Position numbers and translations under genes: made by a program. From positions 4,792,697 through 4,856,696 of the forward strand of contig JACAXG010000014.1 of NCBI GenBank assembly GCA_018881555.1: a stretch of DNA of 64,000 bases, given 5' to 3'. Each line of letters starts with the position of its first letter. Position 1 is the first letter of the stretch. This document shows positions 13,201-27,107 of this stretch, piece by piece. The notes beneath the pieces were generated by a model. It made no database searches, had not been told where the DNA came from, and was given only the letters and a program-made list of their open reading frames with translations. Source of the DNA: Amblyornis subalaris (Eukaryota > Chordata > Aves > Passeriformes > Ptilonorhynchidae).

Positions 13201-16200
13201 ATTATCCAAGATGGAGAATAAGGTGTGTGGATGCTCAAATTACTGAAGTTTAAGTGGGCTATAAAACAAAACATGTTTCAGAGTGTAAAATTAAGTCTTC
13301 TTCCTGGAGAGCACAGTCTTGAGTGGGGGTTTATGGGAGTGTGTGTGGTTGCTGTTCATCGTGTCCAGGCTCCTGCTCATGGTGGAGGATGCTGCTTCCC
13401 CTCCCTTTGGAAGTCCATGGCATTTTAACTCCCACAGGTTCTCCACAGGCACATGTATTGCAACTAGTGGCATTCCTCTTATGGGAACCAGGGAACCAAA
13501 GTCTTCTCATGTCAGACTCTCAAATTACTTCAAAAGTTGATTTTTCAGTCTGTTGGAATACTATACGAAGGATTTTGTGACCAATCTGAAAATAGCATCC
13601 TGTTTAGTGTGTTTATTTCCCTGGGTCAAGAATCTTATAAAGAGAATGGTCTGTTAAAGATCATTTCATGGTTTCTAAATTTGCCTAGTCTGATTTATGG
13701 TTTTTTTTCCTAAATGTTTAAAAGTTGTAGTGGGAAAATGTGAGAAGGAATACAAATATTATTGGTCCAGGGTCTGCAGAATTAGGCACTATTCCTAAAT
13801 ATAGTCTTTACATTTTCAAAAAAGACTTGTCAAATTGTGATTGTCAGATTGTTAAACTATCTTTCCAAGAGGATGTTTGGGGTATTTTCACTTAGAAACC
13901 ATTAGAGGAAAAGTTGAAAGGAACTCAGGAAGTGGTTTTACTGCAAATATTTCCTCTTGTCTGTACCATACTTTTGCATGAAAATAAAGAGTGGATTTTT
14001 CCCAGTACCACTTCTGTAAACAGCAATTGGTTTCCACTTCATTGTGGATGTTCTCTTGCCCACCCTGACTGTGCCACCCAGCTGGAAGGGCTCAGTGTTG
14101 CAGGCTGGGGCAGGGACATGAAAAAGCACCTGAGCTGGAGCAGAGATGGTGCACTACAAGGTGTTCTCTCACCACCATCTGTTCTCCCTCCTTTTCCACA
14201 TGGTCCTCCTTTCCCCCTTCTTCCTTCTCCCCTTCCCTTTGGGCTTTTCAAGGCCTGGTATCCATTGAGGAGACGCTGCTGTGGTTCAGAGGGAGGTGAC
14301 ACCCGGGTTTGGGTGGCACTGCCATGTGCACAGAAAACCAGAATGAGTTGTTGGTGTGTGTCTGACGAAGCTCAGGCCCTGGGAATGATAGGGGCAATTT
14401 ACAGAGCTTCATGGTGGTGCAATCAGCAGAAAAGAGTGGCCACATCAGCCATGTTGGAGTGAAATAAATCAATTGCTGCTTTCCCGGTGTCATTGCTCAT
14501 TTGAAAAGGTGCCTGTCTNTGTTTTAAGGCTGAGGAGTTTCCATCAGTCTCACTGTGCTCCAGAGTCAGAGGGTGGGGGTGTGTGTGTGCATATTTGTGT
14601 GTGTCAGAAGGGGGGAGCAAGAACTCTGTGCAGCAGAGGAAAACAGCAGTAAATGAGAGAAGAGACACATTTTTACCTAGTGCAAATACCTGGCAAAAGC
14701 AAGACAAGGAAATGCAGGTATATGTTCATGCATGTATCTGAAAAGCACATCTATCAACTTCTGCTTAAAAAGATGGGATATTTGAGAGAGATTCATTTCA
14801 CTCACTGCTTGTTTTCAGGTGTGGTGGCTGCCATTTGGAAATCAGTGAAGTTACAATGCTTGAGGACAGGAGAGGCTTTGTTGTTACTGGGACTTTAAAT
14901 AACACCAAATAAAACAGAAGGCTGTGTACTCTAAAGCATGGTGCTGTAATCAATCTACAAAGACAGTAGTAGCATTTTGTAATATAGCTGTTACTGCTCA
15001 TGTGCATATGCTAATGGGTAGCTTGCCAGAATCCAGTGAAAATGCAGGCAGGATTTTTCTTTTTTATTGGAAATACCATTAAATACTGATGCAATGACTC
15101 TTCAATCTAAAGCAAACCAATAACATAATATGAAGTAAGATCAATGTTTATATTAATTACACTTCTTCAGATACTGGAAAAGCCTTTTTTTCTTTTTATG
15201 ACAAGTGCTTGTAAGCAGCAGTTAAAGACGAGGTTCCCCCTAGATCTTTGTCATCCACCTTAGGGAGGAAGAGGATGAATGTTGTGTTATAAGGTGGTCA
15301 GGAGGCATTTCCTGAAGTCAGAAGGAAGGTTAAGGGAAAATGGACCATGCCAAGCAATGGAGCTTTAAAATTACCCCTGTTAATGGCTGGGTCAGTAAGC
15401 AAAGGTTTAAGCACACATTTGCACTTGACTGTGTGTACACACTGCATTCTCAGTGTGCAGTTGCTTTAGCTGACTAATCAGGAGATAAGACTTTATTATT
15501 TTGCAATATGTTTATTAACAATTTAACCCTTTATGTTCTTGAAATGCAGAAAATACAATTTGTGGTTTTTTTCCTAATGGGGTATATTCTCTGGAGAGGT
15601 TTTTTCTCCTATCCCTTTAACATATTCTTTTTCTAACAGTAGAGCTGAAAATGTGCTGTTCAAAGTGAAGTAATTTTTCTTATGTTGTTTATGTGAACTT
15701 GCATCACTTGCTGTTCTTCAGTCAAAATAAGTAGCTTTGCCAAGCAAAGACAGCTCTATTTGTCACTGCTTTTCCTGAATGAGGTAGATATGGGGACATG
15801 CCAGGTTCTGCTCTTCTTTCTCCCCCTACCACCTTTCCCAGGGACTTCTGGCTTCTTGGTGGCTGAGAGTTTTGAGGAGCAAGACTTCTTGTAAAGGGTC
15901 TTTTCCCATGAGAAAATACAAGGCTGCTGTGTATGGGATTTCCAAAGTAAATGGCATCTCTCCAGTTATCTAAACTAGGCTGAACTGTCTTAGAAAACCT
16001 AATTAGTTTGTTCCATCCTGATTTCTCTTATTTTCACAATGATTTAACAAACTTTTGAAACCTTTCAGGCTCATCTGTACCAATATTTCTATTTACACAG
16101 TCCCCAGAGCTGTTTGGAAATGCAAATTTGCCATTATTTGTTATGGTGCTGTTGATGTTACCATAGATAGAGACTGGTACTGCTCACTCATCTCTGATTC

Positions 16201-16604
16201 TCAGTCTTCTAATTATTAAACTAAGGTGCAGATAGGTAAGAGAAAATGACCAAAGCAGGAGTCATTATCTTCAGAAAAAAATAGAATTTAGAAGACTGTC
16301 TCAGTCTTAAGAATATTTCCAAATAAAAGCTTCTGTGACCAGGCAGGTGGTCTGCTTTTCTTCTATGTGTCCTTAATGTGATTCAAATGGCTCGAGGCCT
16401 TTTTTGCATCTCATGAGAGTGACTTGAGTCCAACTTGTATTTGATCTAATAGATACTTCCCTGGCAGTTAAAATCTCTACAGTTTGTGTCACTGTAGGAG
16501 GTTTGTGGTTTTAACCTTCTCCATCTCTTGTCTGAGATGTTTTTATATCGAGAACCTTGTGAAAGTGCTTTATTTAAAATCCATCTTTTCGTTGTTCATT
16601 TTAG
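10220..16604 (+). other. FNDC3B: FNDC3B intron
   Basis: 6385 bp, AT-rich. It contains a pyrimidine-rich tract at about 14188-14240 and a GT repeat at about 14576-14605. A 182-codon open frame at 13914-14462 has no splice context, no recognisable motif and biased composition, so I do not call it coding. No interspersed repeat was recognised. Confidence 0.7.
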
Positions 16605-16817
16605 GATCAGGATCCAGGCTGTCAATGAAATTGGAGCTGGACCTTTTAGCCACTTTATTAAAGCAAAAACCAGGCCATTACCACCCTTACCTCCACGGCT
16701 GGAGTGTGCTGCAGCAGGGCCTCAGAGCCTGAAGCTGAAGTGGGGAGACAGCAGCTCCAAGCTTCACTCTACTGATGACATGGTCTATATCTTGCAGATA
16801 GAAGACAGAAATAAAAG
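16605..16817 (+). CDS. FNDC3B: FNDC3B coding exon, end of third and start of fourth FN3 domain
   Basis: 213 bp between TTCATTTTAG and GTAAGAG. It enters with one base completing Arg and leaves with AG|, again completing Arg with the next exon. It encodes IRIQAVNEIGAGPFS and IKAKTRPLPPLPPRLECAAA, then LKLKWGDSSSKL and LQIEDRNK. The Pro-rich linker PLPPLPPR followed by LKLKW marks an FN3 boundary and is typical of the FNDC3 family. Codon use is AT-leaning, in contrast with the preceding exon. Confidence 0.95.
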
Positions 16818-16990
16818 GTAAGAGAGATGAATCTTTTTCCTTGTGCTAATGGAAAAGAATGCTGATTCATTGTAATGCAGTTGTGAATGAAAGAAAAATG
16901 CTGTTTTCCTGATTGCTTCGTGCCTACAAATACATACAAAATATTGTTTTAATAGGGATTCTGTGCCTGTAGTCTGAGCAAGTTATGTAG

Positions 16991-17035
16991 CAAAGCTGTA
17001 AATGATACAGAAACAAAGCTGTAAATGATACAGAA
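16991..17035. repeat. Tandem duplication, two 22-bp copies with period 23
   Basis: CAAAGCTGTAAATGATACAG followed by AA occurs at 16991-17012 and again, identical, at 17014-17035. The second copy abuts or overlaps the 3' tail of the antisense CR1 fragment starting near 17031. Confidence 0.9.
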
Positions 17036-17108
17036 TCATAGAATCATTAAGGTTAGACAAAACCTCTGAGATCATTGAGTCCAGCCATTAACCTCACACT
17101 GCCAGGTC
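17031..17108 (-). mobile_element. CR1 3' end fragment, antisense
   Basis: Reads AGAATCATAGAATCATTAAG, then a diverged GGTTAGACAAAACCTCTGAG and ATCATTGAGTCCAGCCATTA. This is the inverted 3' terminus common to bird CR1 copies. Confidence 0.85.
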
Positions 17109-18942
17109 GGACTGAAATCAATCCTGTACTGATGAAATTTCAGCAAAACCCTGGCCCCTCTGCCAGTAAATTTAATATCAAGTTTCATGGCCACAGTGCT
17201 TTACCTTCTGGAATATATGAAACAAGGATACTGCACTCAGCGTGCTGTGTGCATTAATAAAGCCAAGGGTTACAAATCAGAGGTCTAGGAAAGGCAAAAC
17301 TGAGCAGAACAATGTGTTTTGGGCAACATGATGGTCATGATTTTATAGCTGTAATGTTCTACAGCCTTAGAAAATACGAGCTTGGCATCAGCTTGGCAGC
17401 TACATAATAATTTTGAAATAAGGTGTGCAAGAAACAAAAAAATCTGTGTTTAAATTAAACAGTCAGTGCTAGGCAAAAAACTATTTTACCATGCCAACTT
17501 GTATGGGAAGATTTGATAATGTAGCTCCAAAGTTGTGATGAGATATATTCAATTAAAAAAGGGAAGGAAAGACAGACAATTTGCAAGTATTGCCTAAGTG
17601 TGAGCTCTTCAATGAATAAATATCATAGATGGTTCATAATTCACTAAGAAACACTCTCAACTACTTTCAATTAGGTAAAATAACTGACTTATCAAGTAGA
17701 TAATCCTTAGAGACCTTCAGCACAGATCATAATTTGATGTAAATTAGCACAATTCCTTTAATTTAAATAGAGCTGTGCTGAGTTTATGCCAGCTGAAGGT
17801 CTGGCCCAAAAGCTCTAATTTTAAGTAATAAACCCACCATGAATAATGCCTTAATACCTCCCAGTATCTCAACTGTACTGATGCAGAGAGGGTACATCTC
17901 CCCTGCATTAATCCTGAGAGGTGTCCAATGAATACAAATACCCATTTGAAAGTCTGACTGGTAAAAACAGTTCCCTGAGTGCAGTGATGCTTGGCAGGAG
18001 CCTATCACCTGCAGCACCCTGGGATTCAGGGAGCTCTAAAAACACATCCAGCAGGCTGCTTTGCTTTGCTTTCATGTAGCACTGCAGGTAGGATGGCAAA
18101 GAACTGTAAATTGTTTTAAACCTGTCTTTATATTGGGGAAAACAGTAAGTTTCCTTGTAAGAATAAAATATGTTACCTGGTAGCAGACAAGGAAGGCTTT
18201 TTTTCCCTTTGCTTTGGCAAAAGGCTTTAGCATGATCCTTTGCTTTTGCACAAACTTTTCCCACTGCAAATGGTCTCGTACGAGCTTTTAATTAGGAGCA
18301 ATTTGAGCTTGATACTCTGCTGGATCTTCTTAGCTTTGGGTTTGGCTTATAGTCCATGTGAGCTCCTAGAGAGGCAGGGAAACTGCTCCTCTACATTGTG
18401 CTGTCTCCTGTTTGAACAGAGCCCTTGCACGAAGTGGCTCCCTTTGGTGGTTGGGTTTGTAGCAATTAGGTCAGATAATTCCTGAAATGAGCCAGAGCTG
18501 TGGCTGATGAATCCATCCCGGCGTGGGCACGGCGGAGGAGTGGGATGGATGCACTGTTGTGTTGGAGAATAGTTGGAGCTGGCAGGTCCTGGCAGTAAGA
18601 TCTGTTTATTTGTTCCCTGTCTGGCAGTCCCTCTTTGCTCTCTGTCGTGGGCATGGATCACAGTGAGAGGTGCTCCTGTGGGGTACAGTTCTGTCCATCC
18701 AGGAGAGCTGTCATTCCTAATGAGCAGGGAATGACAGCCCACACGTGACTGGCAGAAGCAGCAGTTGGTTACAGGGGTGGGAGTCCTCTCTGAGATCATT
18801 CCCATTAAACAAACCCTGCCGTGACTGAGGAGTTGCTCATTTGTATGTGTGCTTCTGGAAGATACTGGAATACTGTTCTTTGAGCATCACTGGTCTCTTG
18901 AATTGCACAGGCCAGTAAACTGTGGACATCTAAGGGAATAAT

Positions 18943-19114
18943 TAAATAGAATAGAATATTTTAGCTGGAAGGGCCTTACAATCTTTCAGTGTGGCTGCCT
19001 GGCCAGTTGAGGGCTGACCAAGTTCAAGTCTGTTGTTAAGGGCATTGTCCAGATGCCTCTGAATCACTGGCAGGCCTGGGATTGACCACCCCTCTAGGCA
19101 GCCAGTCTCTGGTG
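18943..19114 (-). mobile_element. CR1 3' fragment, antisense
   Basis: Diverged antisense CR1: TAGAATAGAATATTTTAGCTGG at the tail, then CTGGAAGGGCCTTACAATC, GGGCTGACCAAGTTCAAG, AAGGGCATTGTCCAGATGCC and GATTGACCACCCCTCTAGGC. Confidence 0.8.
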
Positions 19115-22100
19115 AAAAAATGACACAGAATGAATTACTTAGGAGGATGTTTTGGAGTCTCCTATGGTTTGAAAGGGTTGTAGGAAGGTTCCATGGTGTC
19201 CAGATAGTACTTGACTCAGGGAAACAGGCTGTGGTATAAATATGGATAACTGAAAAGTGTCATACCTCTGGTCTTTCAGAGGGCATTGTTACTGTGTTCC
19301 CTGAGACATCTGAAATTACTGATAACAGCTTTATATTGAAATCCCTCAACTCAGTATCAAAATTGTCCCTTCTTTAGTTTAAAATAGAAGTTACTTTTAA
19401 AATGCCGTTAAAGCATTTTCACAAGCAGAAATATGAATATGAGTAAGTTATTTTAAAAAAAGAAACTAATCAGTACCCATCCTGNCCCAACAGCTTTAGT
19501 GGCCTTTTGGTAAAGACTCAGCCCTGGTTTTATGTAATGATAGTCAGCCAGTGCTCTTCAGCGTGTCCTGGTCATTAAGGATTGTTTTTAGCTTTTCCAT
19601 TCTGTAATGAGGTCTAACAGGCGAGTTGTTGGAGACCAAATGTTTCATTGATTGCAAGACCTGTGAAGCAAAATACTTGGAAATCTTCTACCACTGATTA
19701 GTGTAAGGGCTTGAAGAGGTGTGCACATCAGAGATGTACCTGCGTTAGCTCCCATTAGCTCTTCGGGGTGTGACATTTAGGGAGATGAAATTAGCATCAC
19801 TTGTCCTTTCAATTATGGGTAGCACTGAGTGGAAATGAAGAAAAATCTGTTTCTGGAAAGCTCAGTACATAGAAATGTTAGTTGAGATTAAGTGACCTTT
19901 ATGTAAAGAGGAACTATGAAATTCCTTTCTTTTTTAAGTAAACTGTCAGTTGTGACTTCATTTCCTAATTCTGGTAATGTCAAGAAAATTATGTTAATCA
20001 AATTGCACTGTTTTCCAGAATACTATGGATTTTTCATCTCTGTGGAACAAAAGAACCTAATTAATGTGGGGGTTTTTTTCTGCCTTACTGGTAATTAGTC
20101 TTTAGTTGTTCCTACAACTAATTACACCTCTCAGTGTCTTAAAATGCTCACAGCATCCAGTCTGAAAGAGAGAATTAGCAAGCACATTAGTAGTGGGTCA
20201 TTTATCAGTTGCTTGTGTTTCTTTTAGACGACTGTATGTTGCAGGGGAGGTAAATTGTGATTTTTGTGTGTGTACAGAATCAAAATAAATACATGTATAA
20301 TTATGTTTTAAGGGAGAGCCATTAGTAAGGTTGACTAAGAAGCATCCTAAATGTATTCTGTAAAAAATCATGCGAGGATCATTGACTTTCTCCCACACTT
20401 CTCTTGCCCTTCACTCAGTGGTACTGGTTGGTGGTGCCAGGAAGTGGTTGAACGTGTGAGCCTCAGCATGGATGTTTGCTCTGCTTTAACTTGNAGGAAG
20501 GCAGAATAGAAACACAGAGAGATCAGCTGCTAAACGTGCTGCCCTTGCCTGGTGACTTGCATAACCATTCCCTGGTTATTTCAAGTTTCAGGCAGTCTAA
20601 TTAAAGAATTGTTTACTCCTGATTTGATCAAGACAGTTTACACCCATTTTAACAGCAATTACTGCTNTGTATCAGTCCTACTGGCTTGTGAAATTCTATT
20701 AAAATATGGAATTAGAGAAGTTAACCTATCCTTGCAAAAACCTGCAGGAAAAAATAATTTTCATGTTGGGTAAAACAGTGATAAAAGGAAATTAAGATAG
20801 CATNCTACAGTTTCCTCTGCAAGCCTGGCTAGATAGAAAGTTAACATCCAGAAAAGTTCTCCAGTTAGCCTTCATATTGCTGCATTGTGTAGGTGAGTAT
20901 TGCTATTCACAATAGTGATATTTGTGTTAGGAGCATTCTGATCCCATCCGTGGGGCTTTGCAAATGAAAAAGAAGAGGAAGAACTGTTCCCAAGTGTAAA
21001 AAANGTTAACTTGGTAATGCATTTCAGCTTTCGTCCTGGGAACAGGAAGAAACCAACATTTGTAGTAGGTATGAGTTGACTGCGCGTGTGTCATCGTTTG
21101 AGACAAAGTGAAGCGTGAGGAAACCACATCAGATGTGCGAGATGAGGTGTTCCAGCTGTTGGGAAGGTAGCAAGACACAGAGTAAGNTGCTACTCCATAA
21201 ATATGTTCAAAGAATTCCTGGTTTGGTGAGAAATACAATTTTCCCTTTCATTTTGATCTGTGCACATCTGCAGGTACTTCAGATTTCACAGAGGGCTGAA
21301 TATTCCAGACAGCAGATCATAAATAAGAGCAGCACCTAGACCCAAGATTGTCACTGTGATTAAAAACTATTTTCTGCATGTTTGTAACCTCATAGGAAAA
21401 ATAATGCCTTGGTTAGAGCAATGACTGTAATGTTTAATCTCTAAAGTGGTAATTGAGGCTCAGCTTAGTGCAACAGGACCACATTGGNCAGTTTTCCAAG
21501 AGCGCATTTTTAAGGTCCAGTTCCACTTTGCTGATGTTGGTGAACTAGAGACTGAGCTTGGCTCCCTTCTCCAGCTCTGCCCAGATTACTGGGGCTGTCA
21601 CAGAGCAGCTGTGGACACAGTGTGCTCAGGGACGTTCATTTTAAGGTCCATAAACACTGTTTGTTGCTGCCATACTGGGAGAGTGGCTGTAATGCTGCAC
21701 AAGGAACATAAACACATGTAGGGCTGTAAGAACATTGGTTTGCTGCTGCTGAACTGTCTTCTCTTTTGGTTTTAGCTTTAAGTCCACTCTTATTTATATC
21801 TACTGCTGATTATTGACAAGGTGTTACAGCTGCCTCATCATCCACTTTTTCCTGACTCTGTAATTTCTCTAGGCCATTGGGTGCTNTCCCTAATTTCTTC
21901 CAGATCTTTCATTCCCTGTTAATTCCCATTTAAGTTGTGCTCAGTATTGTCCTCCCTGCCTGCATCCCCAGATGTGGCTGCACACAGGAATCATCTGTCA
22001 GGCACTTTGCTGCTCTGTCTTCCATTCCTCCTGGATGTGCCCAGATGCTCCTTCCAAAAAAAGCAATTTTTCTTGCTGTGGAGGAACTCCTGTAGGCTAA

Positions 22101-22461
22101 AATACTTCCATTCTCAATAATTCCAGACATCTGACAAGTGACTATCTGTTGTAAATATGGCTTACAAACTCAAATTCAGCAGCAGATGAAAGATAATCTA
22201 GTAGAAACAAGCTAAAAATCGATTTTTGGCTGCAAGTACCCTTTGTCTAGCCTGCANATGTGCTAGATAATTTAGGGAAGAACACCAAACTCTTTCCATT
22301 TGACTGTTATCACTTCTCTTCCTGCCTTTTTCCATTCTCCACTTAGTTTTGCTTTTCTAAGAATAAGGAAGGAAATGTCTCCTTCATTGAGTCATGTTAT
22401 TATTATTATTCCCAGAAACAAAAATCATATTGACGGTGGTGAGCATACTTGATAATACAGA

Positions 22462-22500
22462 TTATATATATATATCTATAAAATATATGTATATTATATG
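22462..22500. repeat. TA-rich microsatellite
   Basis: An AT-only tract dominated by TATATA and interrupted by C and G once each. Low complexity, in an FNDC3B intron. Confidence 0.8.
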
Positions 22501-25500
22501 TGCACCTTTCCAAAAGGTACCTTCCAGAAAACAGATCTTCAGGTCAAAGAGGCCAGTGTACCCCATCTGTTTGGTCCACACCTCATTTTAGGACTGGAAG
22601 CCAGGATTGGGAGAGGTTGTGGGACCACAAAACTCTTTTGGGGAAGTTTTGCCATGTGTTTGCCTTCCCTCAGCACCTGCCTGCAAAAGGAGATCCCACA
22701 GAGGGGCTTGGAAAGGTGCCCCAAAGCTGAAAACATTGGGGCAGCCTGGTACTGGTTTGGAACAGTGATGGATGTGGGGATGAGGGATGCTGCAGATGTG
22801 AAGNTTTTCTCTTTGAGTAGAATGTTTTNAAATACAGCAGAAATGGGGGGNNAAAGTGTGTTGATTTGACTCCTGCATCTCTGANTTAGATGGTTTTGGT
22901 TTGAAGCTTTGCTTTCCTTGGTGCCACTCATAGTGCAGGGAGCTGCTGGTGGGGAGAGAAAATCACATAAATCAGTGAGTGTCTGATAATGTTCTTTAAC
23001 CAAATTAGAGGAATAGTCTGAGAAAGTAGGTGGGGGCTGTAAATGTGCAAATCACACGGTGTTGTGTTAGTAATATTAAAAGAGCTGTTGGTTTGTGGAA
23101 TTCCTGTACTTCAGTTTCTAACCAGGCAGTTGCCTGCGTGTGCTGATGAGAAGCCTCAGGCCACCATGTCGGACTGGTGCTGTNTTAATGATTTTTCTCC
23201 CACCAAAACTGTGGCATCTGACCACGTATTTTGAGAGGCAGGAACAGAATCGTTCAGGTGGCTATTTCAGCCTTTGTCCCTCGCCCCAAGATTGCCATCT
23301 TATTCAGTGCTGTACGCTAGAAGTTCTTTCAAATCCAATTCTTGCAAGAACCAACAGGTTACCAAAATATAAACAAAACCCAGGAGTTTGAAAGGGAACC
23401 TGCTGCTCAAAATATGCTGGGAATTAATGAGCAGAGGTAAAGTTGAGTACATTCATATTCTTCTGCTCGACTGGAAGTGACCGAAGTGGAGGAAACAAAA
23501 TAGCTGCGACATGTAAAATACTTCCAGGAAGATCTTCACTGAGAATAAAAGNGTATTGATGGAAAAACTAACAGCAGTGGTGTCTCCCTAACAATCATTG
23601 TAGGACATCATGTTCTCTCTCCTCTGCTGGTAAATGAATAATCCGTGACCAACGTGAGAATGTCTGGGAAGGGAGAATTGGGATTGCTCGAGTAAGATGA
23701 GGGGGAAGTAGCCTCTGGGGAGTGTCTCCTTCCCTGGAGAAAGTTGCTTTCTTTTTGGTATCTGCTGTTAATTCAGTGGAGAGGAGAGGCAACACTGCAG
23801 CATGGTAAATTAGAATAATTCAGATTTAATTGTGGTGCAAACTTTAAATAAAAAAGAAATCCAGCTGTATTGAGAATGCCAGTAAGCACAGAGGCAGTGC
23901 CTTTGCAAAGGCAGGGTGCCAGTTAAGGTATGTAGACTATTGTCTTTTAAATTCAGCTGGGCAAACCTCTGAGAATTCAAAATGTCTTGGCTCAAAGAAG
24001 GTGAGAGGGAGATAGAGAACATGGAAGCTTTTCCATACACAGATGAAGCCAGCTTTTAAATGCATAAGAGATCAAGTACTTGCAAATAAGCTCAAAGCTG
24101 ACTTGTTATTGAGGAAATGTATGGAAGGAGGCCTGGGTGAAGCACAGTGAACAATGACAGGCTTGCCAAGAAGGCAAAGGTATATAGAGCTCGTGTTGAA
24201 ATGTGCTTTTAAAATTAGATTTAGATTTAAAAAATGAAATTGCAATAAGATTAACAAGTTATCTTACTTTAGATAATTTTTAATGAGTGCAGATATCACA
24301 GTGGCAGTGTGCAGTTACACTGATTGACTCAACTTTTAAGTTCATTGTGGTCCTTCAGCAGAAAGCCCAGGAGAGTGAAAAAAGACTGAAGGATGTGTTG
24401 CTCCTCAGTATAGCCACCAACATCAATTAACTACACCATTTTTTAATATAACAGAAATAATCCTNCAGAATTATGAAGTGCCTACTTTAGACATGAGGAA
24501 AATATGACCTTATCATCAAAAAATCACTGGTATTTGGAAGTTAGTCTTTCATCTGCATTATGTGCCTTACATCATGATCTGCATCTTCAAACACAATTAC
24601 AGAGCATTAGTGTCATCATAAAGCCCAGCAGCAATTGAATTTGATTGACTTGGTAATCAGACTTTCTGCTTCCAAAATTGGAAGCCCTCTTTCTTCAAAG
24701 ATGGTCAAATCCCAGAAGTTTGTGTGCTTTCCTTACNGTCCTGTGGTGCAAGCTTTTCTGTAACAGTTTCTGCTTTCCTTANAGATGTTTTTAGAGATAG
24801 AGAAGTAAAAATGAGTGGAGATGGGAACTGGATGGGAGTATTAGTATTAACTGAACTGGGAGTATTAGTCCGGTTCCCAAATGACAGGAGGAGCTCAAGT
24901 GTTTTTCCAGATCACTTCCTCAGTGTTAGGAAGTGTTGGTGACCTCAGTCATATCCAAAAGGTAAAGNTGTAATTTGAGTCATTGGTATTGACCATATAA
25001 ATATGTCTGGAAATGTACCTTAAGCCCAACCTGGAGTAAGGACGTGCTTATCTGTTAGCCAGGAAGAGANATTTATCCTCCTTTGCTTCCCTAACTCCAC
25101 AGATGATTACAAAGAGGTCATTAGTCTAAAATATGCATGAACTCTTGTGAGTGCTGCAGTGGTTCCTGAGCCAGCTGCCTGATTGAGCTGCAAGAAGTGG
25201 AGAGGGANAGTAGTCTTGTCTCTCATGCCTCAGTATGTGTGCTTTGTTCATCGTGCAGTGAACCTCAAGAAATTCTATTCCATGAGAACAGGTTTGTGTC
25301 AGTCTTTTGAAAGGTGCTGTGGCTGCTTACGTGAGCCTCAGAGATGTGGGGTAGCAGAGAGTTCTTAAACTGGGTAAGCATAAGGTTAAAAAANCAATTC
25401 TTTGTTGGAAATTGGCTCTAAACTGTAAACTCTCTTAAAAACTTGTGGGCACAGATCTTTGGTTTCCTGTCAAGGTGTGGGTCTCACTTAAATTCAGTGG

Positions 25501-26940
25501 GGGTAGTAAGTCACGTTAGTCCTCAAAGTACATTTCCAGCAATTTGAATTACCTGAGTATTTCTTTTTATTACAGATGATTCTTGATCTCTGTTTGTGCT
25601 TACGTGGATTGCAATCATACTGTAATACGAATTGATTTCTGTCCCTGAGAGCTAATGGCAGACCCAGTTTCTTTGAAATGCTCAAATTGCTTGTACTGTG
25701 TATATCTCATGCAAAGCCAAAGGATAAAGCTAGCACCTAGACAAGGAGGTCCAAAAAAAAAAAAAAATCTCTCTTGGCTTCCTGATGATTTAAAATCTTC
25801 TGAAATGGTNAAGATACTTGAATAAAGGTACTAAATAATCAAAAAAAGGATGTGATCCTACGCAACAGATTTGATGTTCTCCAAGGCCAGGGCTGTTGCG
25901 AGCAGGACGTTGTTCCCCAGTGGAGGCTGAGTGGATGGATGCACAGTCTGGGTGCTTCCTCTTTATTTACCTTCATCCCCATTGTGCTCAGCCCCTGGGG
26001 GTCAGGGGCTCAGCTAGAAATTGCTGGCTGGCACAGAACTGTTGGTGAAAAACCTTTATCTGAGCAGAGCGATAGGAAATAGAAGTAAGATTCTCTTCAG
26101 CAACCGTACTTTTTTTTTTTTTAAGTGACATTGGTTTTGTTCAGGATTCTATTGTTGGACAGCTTTGTGNGTCTTCATCTTTAGCCTTGTCAATGGAAGT
26201 GTTTTGGAAGTTGCTTCCTTGGTGTTGTGTTGTCTCCTCAGCCTGCTCTTGGGCATTCCCAGCACTCCTAGGCCGGCAGCCTGTTCCATCCTCCACATCC
26301 CCTCACTGGAATCGTGCTTCCCCTGTGCCTTTTCACTCTTAGACCACCATGTGTTCTCTCTGGATCTGTTTCTGTCTCTGCTCTTTGGCTGTCTTCAGTC
26401 TGTGAACTCTCCAGAACTGAGAGGTGTGTAACATCTTACAGATCTGTTACACGGTCTGTATGTTCCGATTTAAATAGAATTGCTCTGGCTTAAGATGGCA
26501 CAGATGACTGCAAGACATGGTCTTTGTGTCTTAATGTGCAGATAAAGTCCAAATCCATAGAAGAGTCGACATANTAATCGTTTTAATCATACTTTTAAAC
26601 CAGCAGCACACATGGTGTATTGTAGCAGAACACTGGTTAAATCCTTTTTGATTCCTAGGTAGTGGGGAATCCACTGGCAGATATTCTTCCTGATNATTCA
26701 TGTAATCGTTTTGCAAGGTAATAGTAGCTGCAAAAGGGACAAGGAACTTCTGCTTTCCCCAACCTCCTCATCGTTGTTGGTGTGTGATTAGCACGACATT
26801 TTCATATGTGCCTTTAACAGCTCTGCAGAGCTCGTGGTGCCAGTTTTCACAAGGTGGATACTTGGAGCTGATAAATGTAATAGCCAGAAATGTCAGTGCC
26901 ACTCCAGTGTAACTGCATGCTCTCATTTTTATTGTTTCAG

Positions 26941-27107
26941 GTTTATCCCAATTTATAGGGGACCAAGTCACACGTACAAGATACAGAGGCTGACAGAATC
27001 CACCTGTTACTCATTCAGAATACAGGCAGTCAATGATGCTGGGGAGGGACCTTTCTCAGAAATCTGTACCTTCTGCACAACTAAGTCAGTCCCACCTGCA
27101 ATCAAAG
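26941..27107 (+). CDS. FNDC3B: FNDC3B coding exon, end of fourth FN3 domain
   Basis: 167 bp after TTATTGTTTCAG and before GTATGT. It encodes FIPIYRGPSHTYKIQRLTES, then CYSFRIQAVNDAGEGPFSE and TTKSVPPAIK. CYSFRIQAVNDAGEGPFSE is the F-G strand block of an FN3 domain. The exon ends one base into an Ala codon. The codons are AT-ending, like the flanking exons at 16605 and 29893. Confidence 0.95.

Larger units (their letters stand above)
16818..26940 (+). other. FNDC3B: FNDC3B intron (largest in window) with two CR1 fragments
   Basis: 10123 bp. It includes a 23-bp tandem duplication at 16991-17035, antisense CR1 pieces at about 17031-17108 and 18943-19114, and a TA-rich microsatellite at about 22462-22500. 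Several short open frames are present without splice or domain support. Confidence 0.75.

Noticed and set aside
13914..14462. 182-codon open frame in an FNDC3B intron
   Set aside because: No recognisable domain, no phase-matching splice sites, and part of it is a pyrimidine tract.
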